A DNA stretch of 64,000 bases from Vibrio splendidus (GCF_002873455.1 NZ_MCUN01000009.1:124001-188000); one strand, 5' to 3'; shown: positions 9,231-21,191, counted from the stretch's first letter. Notes: generated by a model from the sequence alone, not told the origin. Made by a program: numbers and translations.

Positions 9231-10151
9231 CTTTACTCGGGACCTTTCACGTTAAGTTTCTGCATTCATGGCGGTTGTAGGGAAGCCAATCAACATAGGG
9301 GATTTGAGGCATCAGGCTGCGGTCTATATTGCCACTTAAATGTGCTTGATATGCCTTGTGTGTAACTTGTAATTTTTATGTGGCAGGATTGTAAGGTACG
9401 ACGGGTTATTCTGCTAGGAAAAATAAATGCAGATAAAATATCTGTGAATTGGCTTTATATTAGCTATAAATCAAGCTTAAAGTGTCGATAAAGACTATTG
9501 ACTTTAACAATCTGTAGCACTTATTTTTCGCCAAAAAATACTCAAATCAAAATATAATATGTAATGAAAGTTATAGTGATCATTAAAGATGTGATCATTG
9601 ACCCAAGTTACACGTAAACAGTAAACGATAAGTAAGGTAATCAACGCCTTTTCTTGTTCGACCTTTGAATAAGACGAATTCGAGTGCGAAAAGTGCATGA
9701 CGCAAACGATTAGATCTCACAAATTTCACTTAACTTTGGTGTTTGTTGGTTTATAGAGTTATTACTCACAGCCTTGTGGCGCCGAGATACGTAGTCGTTT
9801 GCTTAATATACGAGTGATAATAACTGGATAAAACTTGCTTTGTTAAACTTCACTTGTTCGTACCTCGTTTGCATACAACTCTCTCACCTATACATCCTCC
9901 TGTTTAAATATCTTGTGTTTAGATCTCGCTTGTTTAAAGCACACTTGTTTGCAGCATATATGTTTAAGTGCATCTGTTTGAATAGCAGCTCTCCTTTAAA
10001 GCCTAAGTATTAAGGCTGATTGATCATAATTTTCCGTTATGGGCTCAGAGTATCGTTTGTTCATATCCAATTTGATCAATAAGTCCTGTTAATGTCCTAT
10101 TCTTAACTTGGGCTAGGTAAAATTACTTTCGGGAAGGGAGTCGTTATAAAA
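9231..10151. other. Gene-free 920-bp stretch
   Basis: No convincing gene; a 64-codon minus frame at 9504-9698 looks accidental. It holds the promoter region of GAPDH at the left, a direct repeat GTGATCATT at 9576-9584 and 9591-9599 (15-bp spacing), and a degenerate 15-bp tandem array on the right. The leader of the histidine kinase starts somewhere in the last 200 bp. Confidence 0.6.
9841..9989. repeat. Degenerate 15-bp tandem repeat, unit TGTTTRNNNNNNNNN
   Basis: TGTTT followed by A or G recurs at 9901, 9916, 9931, 9946, 9961 and 9975, i.e. steps of 15,15,15,15,14 bp. Weaker copies (TGTTAAAC at 9841, TGTTCG at 9855) precede it. Flanking bases within units vary strongly. It lies upstream of the histidine kinase and overlaps no gene. 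Confidence 0.65.
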
Positions 10152-12803
10152 ATGATAAATATGTCAATTAGATGGCGTCTTATATTTCTTTCCACGGTTT
10201 CTGTATTCATCATGTTTGGTTTTACAGTCAATGAAGTGCTCAAGAATGATACGAAGATGAATCACCTTGAAACAACACGTATTAAGATTGAAGCGCTTCA
10301 ATCTTTTAATACAGTTTCAAGTAATGCTTATCGATGGTTGGTTCTGTCTGATGATTCTTCAGAGAAAGATCTGCTGCTTTTAAAGTTGCAAACTGATTTG
10401 GCTAGACTCGCTCAGTACGAGAAACAGCTTCAACGGTTCGACAGCAATTGGACTGTTGAACCACAGTTGATTGAGCTTAAGAGTGTGTTAGCGGAACTCG
10501 CTAGCGTAACCTCTAGTATCAACAGCGATACATTACAGGTTACTGGCAACAACACGCAGTTGACAGAGCATGCCTTCGCCTTGTTAAAAAACGTGTTAAT
10601 GGAGCTATCTGAATATCGCATTAACATCGTGGATGAAAAGATCAGTCAAGCTGACGCGATGTTTATCAATCTTACTCACTACGTGTTCTGGACTCAGCGA
10701 GAAGCTTGGTTGAGTTACCGTTTGTATCGTTCTCCAGAGCTGATAGATCAATATTTATTGAGTTATGTTGGTGCTTTAGAACGGCAGCAACAGTTATTAG
10801 ATACGTTTTTCCGATCAGGAAGCCGCTCGCCTCAAATTAGAAAGCTGTTAAGTACTTTTTCTAACGATGAATTTCAAAACCGTTTTACAGCTAGAATCCT
10901 CAAAGGTGACTTCTCGTCGCCTGAAATATATGAACATGTGGAAGGTTTAGAGCGAAAGAAGTTAGCGATCTCCAAGGCAGTGAGTGCTTACACTAAGCAG
11001 TTGCAGTTTGATTTGACCAAAAATATAGCGCTGCAAAAAAGGCAAACCTTGGTTATGACATTGCTTATTCTTGTCGTTTCAGGTGTGTTGTTATGGCTTG
11101 GTGTTGCGACGTCTCTTCGCTTAAATAAAAACTTATCATTGATACTCAAAGGGGTATCTGATTGTGCTGACAGTGATGGAAAGCCTACAGCTATCCAAAT
11201 TTCAGGGAACGATGAGCTTGCTGAATTCACTCAAACTCTAAACCGAGTAATGGAACGTAATTATCATCACAACAAAGAACTGATAACCGCAAAAGAAGAT
11301 GCGGTTTCAGCCAATAAGGCCAAAAGTGCATTTTTAGCGAATATGTCCCATGAGATTCGCACGCCACTCAACGGGATTATCGGCATGGCAGAGATCTTAT
11401 CTCAAAGCCAATTGAGCGCGAATCAGCAAGAAGTGTTAGGAGATATAGAATCGTCTTCTCACTCGCTGCTGGTTCTGCTCAATGACATTCTTGACCTGTC
11501 CAAAATCGAGTCGGGCAACTTAATGTTATCGCCACACAATGCCGATCTACGAGAAGCTGTGTATGACTCTGTGAGTGTGATTTTATCCAAAGCAATAAGT
11601 AAAGATATCGAACTCGACATTAATATTGACTCCCAAACCCCACCGCAGCTGTTCTTCGATGAGTACCGCGTGAGACAAGTGCTAACTAATTTGTTGTCTA
11701 ACTCCATCAAGTTCACGTCAAAGGGCACTATTACGACGGACATTGCATACACACCTATGTCTTTGGGTAGAGGCAAGCTGGAATGCAGTGTGTCTGATAC
11801 CGGGATTGGGATTGAGCCAGAGAAGCTAGAGTCCATATTTGAACCTTTCACTCAAGAAGACGGCAGTATCACTCGTCAATTTGGCGGTACTGGTTTAGGG
11901 CTTGCGATCTGTCGCCAGCTTGTGGACTTGATGGGCGGATACATTACCGCGCGCTCGGTGAAAGGAGAGGGATCTACATTCACTTTTTGTTTGTATGTCG
12001 ATGTTGTAGAAGCGCCTGTTCAAACTTTCGATAATCTGAGCCGAGCGACCATCATCTCGAACTCTTTTAATTACCTCGATCAGCTGGTTAAAGAGTGTGA
12101 GCGTTTGAATGTTCGAGCCAATGTTGTGTCATCCATTTCGGATCTTGACGAAAGCCTGAAAGAAAGTGACTTCATACTTTATTGTCATACGCTGCATCAC
12201 TCCATGGATAAAGATCTTGCGACGCTGAAGGCGTTATACCCTTTGGCTCGCGTCATCGTGTGTCAGCATCATCTCTTTAAAACCAATCTAATCACAGAAA
12301 CGGTTCACTCAACTCATACATTGCCATTCTTGGGTCGACGTTTCTTAAATAGCTTACAATCGCTTGATGTCGGTGAAGAACAAGCGCCGGCGGTGGAAGC
12401 AAAAGATGAAGAGGTTCGCTCTCTGAATCGACGTATTCTGATTGTTGAAGACAACCTGATGAATCAGAAAATTGCGAGCTTCTTCCTTGAGCAAGCGGGT
12501 TACGAATATTTGATTGCCAGTAATGGCCAAGAAGCGGTGGATGTGATCACTCAAGGCGCTCAGTTTGATGCCATCTTAATGGACTGCATGATGCCTGTTA
12601 TGGATGGTATAACGGCGACTCGTGCGATTCGACAGTGGGAGATTGACCAACAAGCTGCGCCATTACCTATCATTGCTTTAACTGCCAGTGTGCTGGAAGA
12701 AGACATCAAAGATTGCTTTGAAGCGGGCATGAATGCCTATCTGCCGAAACCTTATAAATCCCACCAATTGTATGACCTTTTCAGTAGCCTTGATATTGTC
12801 TAA
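10152..12803 (+). CDS. Orphan hybrid sensor histidine kinase
   Basis: An 883-residue inner-membrane hybrid kinase. TM1 lies at residues about 8-26 and TM2 at about 299-320, enclosing a ~270-residue, helix-rich periplasmic domain of unknown ligand. Next come a HAMP-like linker, a HisKA dimerisation domain ([15 protein letters not shown], phospho-acceptor H400), an HATPase domain ([19 protein letters not shown]) and a C-terminal receiver (LIVEDN, phospho-acceptor D811, KP motif). There is no HPt domain and no response regulator next door, so the phosphate must pass to a separate HPt protein. GGGAAGGGAG lies about 12 bases before the ATG; an in-frame ATG at 10161 is an alternative. Confidence 0.92.
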   Translation: MINMSIRWRLIFLSTVSVFIMFGFTVNEVLKNDTKMNHLETTRIKIEALQSFNTVSSNAYRWLVLSDDSSEKDLLLLKLQTDLARLAQYEKQLQRFDSNWTVEPQLIELKSVLAELASVTSSINSDTLQVTGNNTQLTEHAFALLKNVLMELSEYRINIVDEKISQADAMFINLTHYVFWTQREAWLSYRLYRSPELIDQYLLSYVGALERQQQLLDTFFRSGSRSPQIRKLLSTFSNDEFQNRFTARILKGDFSSPEIYEHVEGLERKKLAISKAVSAYTKQLQFDLTKNIALQKRQTLVMTLLILVVSGVLLWLGVATSLRLNKNLSLILKGVSDCADSDGKPTAIQISGNDELAEFTQTLNRVMERNYHHNKELITAKEDAVSANKAKSAFLANMSHEIRTPLNGIIGMAEILSQSQLSANQQEVLGDIESSSHSLLVLLNDILDLSKIESGNLMLSPHNADLREAVYDSVSVILSKAISKDIELDINIDSQTPPQLFFDEYRVRQVLTNLLSNSIKFTSKGTITTDIAYTPMSLGRGKLECSVSDTGIGIEPEKLESIFEPFTQEDGSITRQFGGTGLGLAICRQLVDLMGGYITARSVKGEGSTFTFCLYVDVVEAPVQTFDNLSRATIISNSFNYLDQLVKECERLNVRANVVSSISDLDESLKESDFILYCHTLHHSMDKDLATLKALYPLARVIVCQHHLFKTNLITETVHSTHTLPFLGRRFLNSLQSLDVGEEQAPAVEAKDEEVRSLNRRILIVEDNLMNQKIASFFLEQAGYEYLIASNGQEAVDVITQGAQFDAILMDCMMPVMDGITATRAIRQWEIDQQAAPLPIIALTASVLEEDIKDCFEAGMNAYLPKPYKSHQLYDLFSSLDIV

Positions 12804-12835
12804 CTGGCTCATTATCAAGGCTAGCACTGTGCGAT

Positions 12836-13072
12836 TTAGCGAACTTCTAACCCAAGGTTGTATTGCGCAAGGCAGCGACCGACATAACTAATCTTTAGTA
12901 ATGCAGCCACTAAGATCGTGCTGATGTGTGCGACAATTTGAATTGGAAGTGAAAAGTGATCGGCCATCGGATAAGCAACAATAATACTGAGTAGCATAAG
13001 CAAGGCGGTGATCGCTAGAGTGAAATTTGATACAGAAAGTAGAGTTTGGAAGCGTTGAGTCATCGTCTTCAT
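12836..13072 (-). CDS. Small two-helix membrane protein
   Basis: A 78-residue protein with two hydrophobic segments (NFTLAITALLMLLSIIVAYP and IQIVAHISTILVAALLKISY) and the tail YVGRCLAQYNLGLEVR. The function is not recognised; its form is that of small conserved Vibrio inner-membrane proteins. It is convergent with the histidine kinase (32 bp between stops). A Fur-like box sits 28 bp upstream of the start, inside a hairpin, suggesting iron control. Confidence 0.65.
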   Translation of the reverse strand: MKTMTQRFQTLLSVSNFTLAITALLMLLSIIVAYPMADHFSLPIQIVAHISTILVAALLKISYVGRCLAQYNLGLEVR

Positions 13073-13083
13073 ATTGAATTCCT

Positions 13084-13125
13084 AATTGCTATTAATAATT
13101 ATGATACTTGTTATCAATAGCAATT
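13084..13125 (-). promoter_or_regulatory. Fur-like box framed by a perfect inverted repeat
   Basis: TGATACTTGTTATCA (13102-13116) matches the Fur core TGAnAATnATTnTCA at all but two fixed positions. The arms AATTGCTATT (13084-13093) and AATAGCAATT (13116-13125) flank it and pair perfectly. It lies just upstream of the small membrane protein at 12836-13072. Confidence 0.5.
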
Positions 13126-13236
13126 AGCGTTCCACTTACATTTTCTCATAAAATCATAAGCTTAAAATTAAACTGATGACCTTGTTGGTCATAATGACTC
13201 GGCCTAATTGTGTGTCTTTATGACTTTATTGTGTTT

Positions 13237-13863
13237 TTACCACTGTCTAAACCCACAAGTATCGATATGGAATCGAACACCAGAATACAAACCCAACCCA
13301 ACGTTGTTTTTTTGCCCAAATTCTGCATGAATCTTTTTAAGTTTTACGTGTAGATCTTTGCGAGTAATATCATTCGCAGGAACTAAGTCTAAGGCGCAGA
13401 ATTCCAAGTGTTTACTTCGCAGTGCGCCGCCAGCTTGTTGATTATAGATATTGGTTCGCTCTCCTGACACAGGGATAACGACGCCAATTTCAGGCTCAAT
13501 ATATTGTTGTATGTACCTTAGGGTATTGACCATGCTTGGCACATGTTTCTTATTGGGAAGGGTAAACAGAGTCGTATTACTCATTGCCCAATCCGTGCCT
13601 TGCAACAAGACTAAATGTAGAGGCATGCTCTGTGTGATGCCGTTATCGTTGAGTTGTTGACCTATTGCTTTGACTTGATCTTGGGCGTGGTTAAGGAGCA
13701 TCCAACCTCGAAATGCTGATCGGGTCGGAACCTTGTAGCCATGAACATCGACCACGAGATCGTCATAAGTGATTTCGGTTTCTTCGGTATAAAGTTTCTC
13801 AAATTTTTCAGGGTAAGGTTGTGTCGTTGATAACGCCAAGGTAATCAGAATGCTTCCGTACAT
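13237..13863 (-). CDS. M15-type zinc peptidase, probable murein-related hydrolase
   Basis: A 208-residue protein starting with a short hydrophobic stretch (MYGSILITLALS) that may be a weak signal peptide. The C-terminal half resembles peptidase M15 (D-Ala-D-Ala carboxypeptidase-like): RTNIYNQQAGGALRSKHLEF supplies H152, D159 follows, and GLYSGVRFHIDTCGFRQW supplies H199, the three expected zinc ligands. The N-terminal half (residues 20-125) is not recognised. Family members cut peptidoglycan cross-links; the substrate here is inferred. It is transcribed alone, downstream of a 14-bp repeat tract. Confidence 0.72.
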   Translation of the reverse strand: MYGSILITLALSTTQPYPEKFEKLYTEETEITYDDLVVDVHGYKVPTRSAFRGWMLLNHAQDQVKAIGQQLNDNGITQSMPLHLVLLQGTDWAMSNTTLFTLPNKKHVPSMVNTLRYIQQYIEPEIGVVIPVSGERTNIYNQQAGGALRSKHLEFCALDLVPANDITRKDLHVKLKKIHAEFGQKNNVGLGLYSGVRFHIDTCGFRQW

Positions 13864-13931
13864 AAAGTCTCTCCATCGCTAGTGTACACTCGTTATTTAG
13901 CTTGATACTGCTGTTGAGTTTCATTCATTTT

Positions 13932-14025
13932 GCTTAGGTACGCTTAAGTCTAGACGATTAGGTTTAAATGCTTAGGTCTAGATACTTAGGTTTAGATGCT
14001 TAAGTATAGACACTGGAGTTTAGGT
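13932..14025. repeat. Degenerate 14-bp tandem repeat, unit GCTTAGGTYTAGAT
   Basis: Six exact-length 14-bp units in phase: 13942-13955, 13956-13969, 13970-13983, 13984-13997, 13998-14011 and 14012-14025, preceded by a partial unit at 13932. Examples are GCTTAGGTCTAGAT and ACTTAGGTTTAGAT. It is confined to the intergenic space between the yeeX terminator and the M15-like gene. Confidence 0.85.
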
Positions 14026-14027
14026 AC

Positions 14028-14053
14028 AAAAAAACCCACTTCAAAGAGTGGGC
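14028..14053 (-). terminator. Terminator of yeeX
   Basis: CCCACT and AGTGGG pair over a six-base loop; on the minus strand seven T follow. It lies about 37 bases beyond the yeeX stop. Confidence 0.85.
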
Positions 14054-14089
14054 TACTAACATTGTTGCAAGTAAATTCGCTAGGTTAGA

Positions 14090-14404
14090 TTACTTCTTAC
14101 CTTGAGTTTGCTTGTCTTCTTCTGTTAGTTCACGAATGCGGCGGCTGATGTCGCGACGAGCTTTAGAGATCTCTGCACTCTTGATGATGTGATCATCAAC
14201 GCGGTCTTCGTAGTCAGCTTTCATGTTTTTGATAATGCCTAGGATCTCGTCGTGAGTCATCTCTGGCTTGATGTAATCAAGTAGGTTATCAAGAAGGTCA
14301 ACACGCTTGCGGTTGTCGCGAACTTTCTTTTCGTTGTCTAAAAGTTCACGCTTAAGTTTGTTCTTACGTCGTGCTTGGTTAACAATTTCAAATACGCTGC
14401 TCAT
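14090..14404 (-). CDS. yeeX: DUF496 protein YeeX
   Basis: A 104-residue, highly charged, probably coiled-coil protein. The segments [34 protein letters not shown] and [20 protein letters not shown] follow E. coli YeeX (DUF496, UPF0265) closely. Its biochemical role is not established. AGGAAAAGGA precedes the ATG at good spacing. It is a single-gene unit with its own terminator. Confidence 0.92.
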   Translation of the reverse strand: MSSVFEIVNQARRKNKLKRELLDNEKKVRDNRKRVDLLDNLLDYIKPEMTHDEILGIIKNMKADYEDRVDDHIIKSAEISKARRDISRRIRELTEEDKQTQGKK

Positions 14405-14599
14405 AGATTCCTTTTCCTAATCGTCAAATACGTTGTCTGGTTCTGATTAAAGCACATCAGTTACTGTTGTAACAGTCTTTAGATCAAAGCAAAAGTAAGG
14501 TTGTATAATTATTCGGCACTCTCGCTCAAGTGCGATTGTTTTTATCTCACTGTTCAAGTTAGTATCCAGTATAGACACGGCATTGATACGAAATGTGAA

Positions 14600-14800
14600 A
14601 TGAATCAACAACAATTGGAAACAGAAGATTTGGGCGACGATGTCACTGAACCTTCGGCAGAGCAAAACAAGCTTCGTGATGCGTATGTACAAGAACGTAC
14701 TTATTTGGAAGTCGTGGAAATAGAGCTAAACCGTTCTAAGATCATAATGATTGATGAACAGGGCAGAAAGAAACGAGTACCGATTTTGTCTGAGCATTAG
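14600..14800 (+). CDS. Small hypothetical protein
   Basis: About 66 residues from the ATG at 14600: an acidic N-terminus (QQLETEDLGDDVTEPSAEQN) followed by LRDAYVQERTYLEVVEIELN and a basic C-terminal tail. The frame is open upstream to 14501, but that part is cysteine-rich and unlike protein. No family recognised and the ribosome binding site is weak. It lies 63 bp before yceH on the same strand. Confidence 0.5.
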   Translation: MNQQQLETEDLGDDVTEPSAEQNKLRDAYVQERTYLEVVEIELNRSKIIMIDEQGRKKRVPILSEH

Positions 14801-14863
14801 CCATTACTGGCTGCATTGTTAAATGTTGAGATGGAATTATCAAAATAATAAAAAGGAAAAACG

Positions 14864-15520
14864 ATGAACACAGTACTTTCCCCAATTGAAGCGAGAATTA
14901 TCGGTTGCTTGATCGAGAAAGAAGTCACTACTCCTGATCATTATCCGTTGACGTTAAACAGCTTAACGACTGCATGTAACCAAAAGAGTAACCGTGAACC
15001 AGTTCTCTCTTTGTCTGAGTCGGACGTTTTAGATGCGGTTGATGGTTTGATAGCTCGTCGTATGGTGAGTGATGAGAGCAGCTTCAATAGCCGTGTTAAT
15101 AAGTATCAGCATCGTTTCTGCAATACTGAATTTGGTGATTTGCAATTTACAGAACAAGAACGTGCAATCATCTGCTGTATGCTGCTTCGTGGTGCGCAAA
15201 CGCCTGGCGAACTGCGCACTCGTACCGGTCGTCTTGCTAATTTTAGTGATGTGAAAGAGGTTGAATCGACACTCGATAAATTAGCCGTAAGAGAAGCGGG
15301 CGCTTTAGTCGTAAAGTTACCACGTGAAGCGGGTAAACGTGAATCACGCTATCAACACTTATTGAGTGGTGAAGTGGATGTTGAAGCGTTTGCGACGTTA
15401 TCGGTAAGTGCGGCTGCACCCTCTGCGACAAGCGAAAAATTGGAAGAGCTTGAGTCAGAGGTTGCAAGCTTGCGAGCTGAAGTCGCAGAGCTAAAAGAAT
15501 TGGTTGAATCACTACTTTAG
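14864..15520 (+). CDS. yceH: DUF480 protein YceH
   Basis: A 218-residue protein that matches the YceH/UPF0502 family throughout its first 170 residues: [39 protein letters not shown], and [20 protein letters not shown]. The fold has two winged-helix-like repeats. The C-terminal ~45 residues form a Glu/Leu-rich coiled coil. The role is unknown. AAGGAAAAACG precedes the ATG. The stop codon directly abuts the start of the next gene (TAGATG), implying translational coupling. Confidence 0.93.
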   Translation: MNTVLSPIEARIIGCLIEKEVTTPDHYPLTLNSLTTACNQKSNREPVLSLSESDVLDAVDGLIARRMVSDESSFNSRVNKYQHRFCNTEFGDLQFTEQERAIICCMLLRGAQTPGELRTRTGRLANFSDVKEVESTLDKLAVREAGALVVKLPREAGKRESRYQHLLSGEVDVEAFATLSVSAAAPSATSEKLEELESEVASLRAEVAELKELVESLL

Positions 15521-15835
15521 ATGACGTCTTCTAATAAAAACGCGGATTGGGTCGTATATCTAATCCGCAATAAAAACAACGCACTTTATTGCGGTATCAC
15601 CAATAATTTGGATCGTCGATTTGAACAACATCAAACGGGTAAAGGCGCCAAAGCCTTAAAAGGTAAAGGCCCGCTTAAGCTAGTTTGGAGTTTTGGTGTT
15701 GGGTCCAAAAGTGAGGCGTTGAAAATCGAATACGCGATCAAACAATTACCAAAGTCTCGCAAAGAAAAACTGGTATCACTCAAACTAATTATTGAGTGGC
15801 AACAAGACAAAATTCAATATATCGAAGTCTCATAA
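15521..15835 (+). CDS. GIY-YIG domain protein (YhbQ-like)
   Basis: A 104-residue stand-alone GIY-YIG domain: WVVYLIRNKNNALYCGITNN contains the YLI/YCGIT form of the motif, followed by the conserved arginines in LDRRFEQHQTGKGAKALKGK. It belongs to the UPF0213/YhbQ group, small nuclease-like proteins implicated in DNA damage responses. It begins on the base after the yceH stop with no spacer, so translation is probably coupled. Confidence 0.9.
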   Translation: MTSSNKNADWVVYLIRNKNNALYCGITNNLDRRFEQHQTGKGAKALKGKGPLKLVWSFGVGSKSEALKIEYAIKQLPKSRKEKLVSLKLIIEWQQDKIQYIEVS

Positions 15836-17237
<1,402 letters not shown>

Positions 17238-17238
<1 letters not shown>

Positions 17239-19808
17239 TGAAGAAAAGCTACGCCAGTACACCCAGGAACACCTTAGCTAAACTCATTACGCGTATCATT
17301 ATTTTAGTGATAGGCTTGATGGCACTTGGCGTACTTATTCATAATTATGAAACTAGCAGTAATATCGTAAAGCAAGAGACGAATCGAACGGTCCAGCAAA
17401 CCTCTAGCTTGATCCAAAATATGTTTGATTACCGTTTGTCTGTGCTGCAAATTCATCAAGACAGTAGCTCACACAGCGAAACTCTAAGAGAGTATTTTGA
17501 TACCCGCAATGAAGAAGCTCTGAGTTATTTTTTTTTCGGTGTTGATCAAAGAGAGCCGGATCATGCGCCGGATCTTCGGTTTGTTTCTACTCATGACGGT
17601 TTGGCATGGGAAGATGGCAATGGCCAGTTTTATGGTTTGGATGAGTCCAACTTTAAACATATCTCTGATGAGGTTTCATTCAGTAGTAACTGGCATTTCA
17701 TTAAAGTAATAACAACTATTGGTAAACGTCATTTGTTGGCTCGTCGGACTCCTATTGTGGATAACAAAACAGGGGAAGTTCTTGGTCAGCTCTATATCGC
17801 GATCGTACTTGATAACAACTTCTCTCTGGCTGAGTCTATTCAGAAGGGCAGTAATTGCGAAAATATCGTTATTGAAGCGCACGGTACACCGGTTACGTCG
17901 ACATTCAGTGGCGATGAAAGTTACACAATAACGAATATCCTCAACTACAAAATGTACGAGCAACTACCTCGTCATTTCGTCACCATCGCAACCATTAAGA
18001 TCAATGCCGTTGAAACGCCTCTCACCATTCGAGCTGTCCAAAAGAACACTAATTTCATTGCATTAGAAGAGAACTATGAGCGTGCGATCATTGTTGTGAT
18101 TGTGGTGATCATATTGATGTCTTTCTTTGCGCGAGCTTGGATTCAAAGAAAAGTGGCTGCTGAACTTGATAAATTGATGGACTTTACTCGCTCAGCCAGT
18201 GACGGGGAAGAGTACAATAAGTTCGATGGCTCCAGCATTTTCGAGTTTCATCATATTGGTTGCACCCTTGAGGATACGTTTGAACGTTTGTCTGAACAGA
18301 ACCAAAAGTTCCAAGATCTCTTTAACTTTGCTCATTCACCTATTTTGGTTTGGTCTGAAAAAGGTGACTTAATTCAAATGAACCCCGCTGCTCGTATGGC
18401 GCTTTTTGACGCCGATGACACTTACGGTTCGGTGGCTCAAGAGTTTGAGCATCGTATGCTGCCCAATATTCAGATGGTGGTTCAAGGTTCTAAACTGACG
18501 GGCATTAATGTGCCAATTGGTGAGAAGGTGTTTCGTTGGAACATGTCTGCAATTCGCGTTGAACATGGTATTACGGGAGTTGTGGTTCAAGGGCAAGATA
18601 TCACTAAGCTGATAGAAGCAGAGAGACAGGCCGATCGAGCAAGAGAAGAAGCTGAACACCTTGCGAATGTGCGGGCTGATTTCCTAGCTAAGATGAGCCA
18701 TGAGATTCGTACACCGCTTAACGGTATTCTTGGTGTTTCTCAGTTGCTGAAGCGCTCTATACACAGTGACGATAATCGTGAACAGGTGGATGTGCTTTGT
18801 AATAGTGCGGAACACTTACTGGCGGTACTTAACGATATCTTGGACTTCTCAAAAATAGAGCAGGGGCAGTTCAATATTCAAAAGAAAGACTTCCGTTTGG
18901 GGGAGTTAGTTAATACCTTAGATAGTATCTATCGTCCACTCTGCGGAGATAAATCGATCACGTTTACTATTGTCAATCACTTGGCTGATGACATTGAAAT
19001 AAACACCGACCAAGTGCGCCTGAATCAAATCATGTTTAATCTGGTGAGCAATGCTCTAAAGTTCACTCACCAAGGCGGTATTTCCGTTAGCTTTGAACTC
19101 GAAAGTATCTTTAACTCAGACCACGCCAGTTTGATCGTTCGAGTGAAAGATACTGGTATTGGTATTGATGAAAGTAAGATTGATGCTGTATTTGAACCCT
19201 TTGTTCAAGCCGAGGAGACCACAACTCGTGAATATGGTGGGACAGGGCTAGGCTTAACGATTGTAAAAAATCTTGTCGATATGTTGGAAGGAGATATTCA
19301 AGTCCGCAGCGAGATAAACCAAGGTTCGGAGTTCATTATAGAGATTCCAGTTGAAGTGCACTCTAAATCGCAGCAGGACTTGAAGCTACAGACGGATATC
19401 GAACCAGAGGCGCTGTTTAGTCGATCTTTGAACGTATTGCTGGTGGAAGACAATCACACCAATGCTTTTATTGCACAGGCTTTCTGCAAGAAATATGGCA
19501 TGGTGGTGACATGGGCAAAAGACGGTTTAGATGCGATAGAAATGGCCAAGGCAACAGACTATGACCTTATCTTGATGGACAACCAACTTCCCAATCTTGG
19601 TGGTGTTGAAACCACCCAGCAACTCAGGGATGATATTGGTATCACAGCCCCGATTTATGCGTGCACAGCTGATGCTCAAGCGTCGACAAGAGACAGTTTT
19701 ATGGCTGCTGGGGCGAATTATGTGATTGTGAAACCCATTAAAGAACAGTCACTACATCAAGCATTTGTCCATTTCAAAAACTCATATTGGGATGTAACGA
19801 ACCACTGA
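17238..19808 (+). CDS. luxQ: AI-2 sensor hybrid kinase/phosphatase LuxQ
   Basis: An 856-residue inner-membrane sensor. TM1 is at residues about 15-36, the periplasmic tandem-PAS-like domain that binds LuxP spans about 40-280, and TM2 is about 283-302. A cytoplasmic PAS-like region precedes HisKA ([16 protein letters not shown]488), HATPase (GGTGLGLTIVKNLVDM) and a receiver (LLVEDN, D781). In vibrios it feeds LuxU and LuxO: it acts as kinase at low cell density and phosphatase when AI-2 is bound. It is co-transcribed with luxP. No terminator was seen after it; the PilZ gene converges 61 bp downstream. Confidence 0.96.
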
Positions 19809-19869
19809 TCTAAATCTTTGAAAGTATTGCAGAACAAGTATTGTGAATAAACTTTACCTGAACTCGTAT

Positions 19870-20529
19870 TTATACAAAGCCAGCAACAAATGCTTGCTCC
19901 AACAGCAGCGTTTTTAACTCGTCACTCATATCTAAGTGTTCAGGGAACTGAATGCCTAGTAGCCAACCTTGGCCATGTCTTTTTTTGCTTACCACGTTGT
20001 AGGCCTGTTCGTTATCTAAGTGCTCACTTAAAACAGAGTTTACTTGTATCTTCCAACCGACATCGATATCCGATTGTTGCGTAATATAGACACCGCAACC
20101 CGAAACAGAAAAATCGACCAGAGTGGCATCTAATGACAAAGTATCAAAGGTAACTTCACAGCTGAGTCGTACCTTATATCTTTCGTGCTCACGGATAGGC
20201 TTAGTCGCAAAGCTTGAAGGCGGACGAAGGAAAATAAGGTGCGCAGGTGAGGTGATATGAGCCAGTACATTGGTTTTAAACGCGACAATGTGCCCAAGTT
20301 CGGTGTCGGTGATGGCACGAACAATAATATCCACGTTGATGAGTTTTCTGAGCGTCAGAGCTTCTGTCGCTTTTTGTGAAAGCTCAAGGATAAGATACTG
20401 TTCTTCTTTATGGCCGATATAAAGTGTACTGATCGGGATCGAGTCATCTGGGCCAAATTCCAATACACCTGCTGTTTTTGTACCTGGTTTAAGGTATCTG
20501 AACAGTTCTAAGTTTTTATCTTTATGCAT
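19870..20529 (-). CDS. PilZ-domain c-di-GMP receptor
   Basis: A 219-residue protein with an N-terminal YcgR-like domain (residues about 10-105) and a C-terminal PilZ domain. Both c-di-GMP motifs are intact: RxxxR at R117-R121 (RYKVR) and DxSxxG at D139-G144 (DFSVSG). Vibrio proteins of this layout (Plz family) bind c-di-GMP and affect motility or biofilm. It converges on luxQ. The downstream partner is unknown. Confidence 0.9.
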   Translation of the reverse strand: MHKDKNLELFRYLKPGTKTAGVLEFGPDDSIPISTLYIGHKEEQYLILELSQKATEALTLRKLINVDIIVRAITDTELGHIVAFKTNVLAHITSPAHLIFLRPPSSFATKPIREHERYKVRLSCEVTFDTLSLDATLVDFSVSGCGVYITQQSDIDVGWKIQVNSVLSEHLDNEQAYNVVSKKRHGQGWLLGIQFPEHLDMSDELKTLLLEQAFVAGFV

Positions 20530-20724
20530 ATTCGTTACTGAACAATGTTAATCGTCTGATAAAATAATATAACGTCCTGATAAGACTATGTCATTAGTTT
20601 CATTGAAGTAATTATCATGATAAACCCAAAAAAGTGAATCGTTGTTCCAAGTAAACAACGGCTTACTCTTACAGAAAAACAAGATACACTGTTGTCAGAT
20701 ATGTACTTGATGGAGAAATAGTAA

Positions 20725-21075
20725 ATGGAACTGGAAACCTTATTAAATACTCTGGCTGAAACCCCAGAAGGCGTGCAATTTGAAGATACAATGCAAGTGA
20801 TCGAAGCTCACTATGTTTTTACGGAGAGTGAATTTCGCAATGGTGATGTAGTGAATGAAGTCGGGCAGAATAATGGTTCGTGTAAGATTTTTGCTTTTGG
20901 TTTAGAGCAAGGCTTATCAGCGGAACAAACTCTTGCTTGCTTTGGCCAGTTTTATCGTAACGATGTATTAGGTTTTCCAGAGAACACCGACCATCAAAAT
21001 ATTCGTAACTTCATGGTTCATGGTTGGAGCGGTATACAGTTTTCTCAGCCTTCGCTGGTTGCAAAAACGAAGTAG
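20725..21075 (+). CDS. HopJ-family protein
   Basis: A 116-residue protein matching the HopJ family (PF08888): VIEAHYVFTESEFRNGDVVN, QNNGSCKIFAFGLEQGLS and TDHQNIRNFMVHGWSGIQF. The family was named after a Pseudomonas effector candidate, but it is widespread in free-living gammaproteobacteria, and there is no type III secretion gene here. Function unknown, probably cytoplasmic. It is monocistronic with a strong terminator. Confidence 0.88.
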   Translation: MELETLLNTLAETPEGVQFEDTMQVIEAHYVFTESEFRNGDVVNEVGQNNGSCKIFAFGLEQGLSAEQTLACFGQFYRNDVLGFPENTDHQNIRNFMVHGWSGIQFSQPSLVAKTK

Positions 21076-21106
21076 ACACTAACCAAGTAAATCTCAGTAT
21101 TTTGAA

Positions 21107-21132
21107 GCGAGAAAATAACCTCTCGCTTTTTT
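21107..21132 (+). terminator. Terminator of the HopJ-family gene
   Basis: GCGAGA and TCTCGC pair over an 8-base loop and are followed by six T. Confidence 0.9.
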
Positions 21133-21191
21133 GTATATGTTGAACCGGTACGTAACCTGCTAAATAGGTTCTAAACTACCGAACAGGTAAC

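Noticed and set aside
9504..9698. 64-codon minus-strand frame in the large gap
   Set aside because: No ribosome binding site, odd aromatic-rich composition and no recognised family.
9841..14025. Tandem arrays as CRISPR
   Set aside because: Units of 14-16 bp are contiguous with no unique spacers, far below CRISPR repeat length, and no cas genes are present.
20725..21075. HopJ-family protein as a type III effector
   Set aside because: The family is widespread outside pathogens and no secretion genes or effector-like N-terminus are present.
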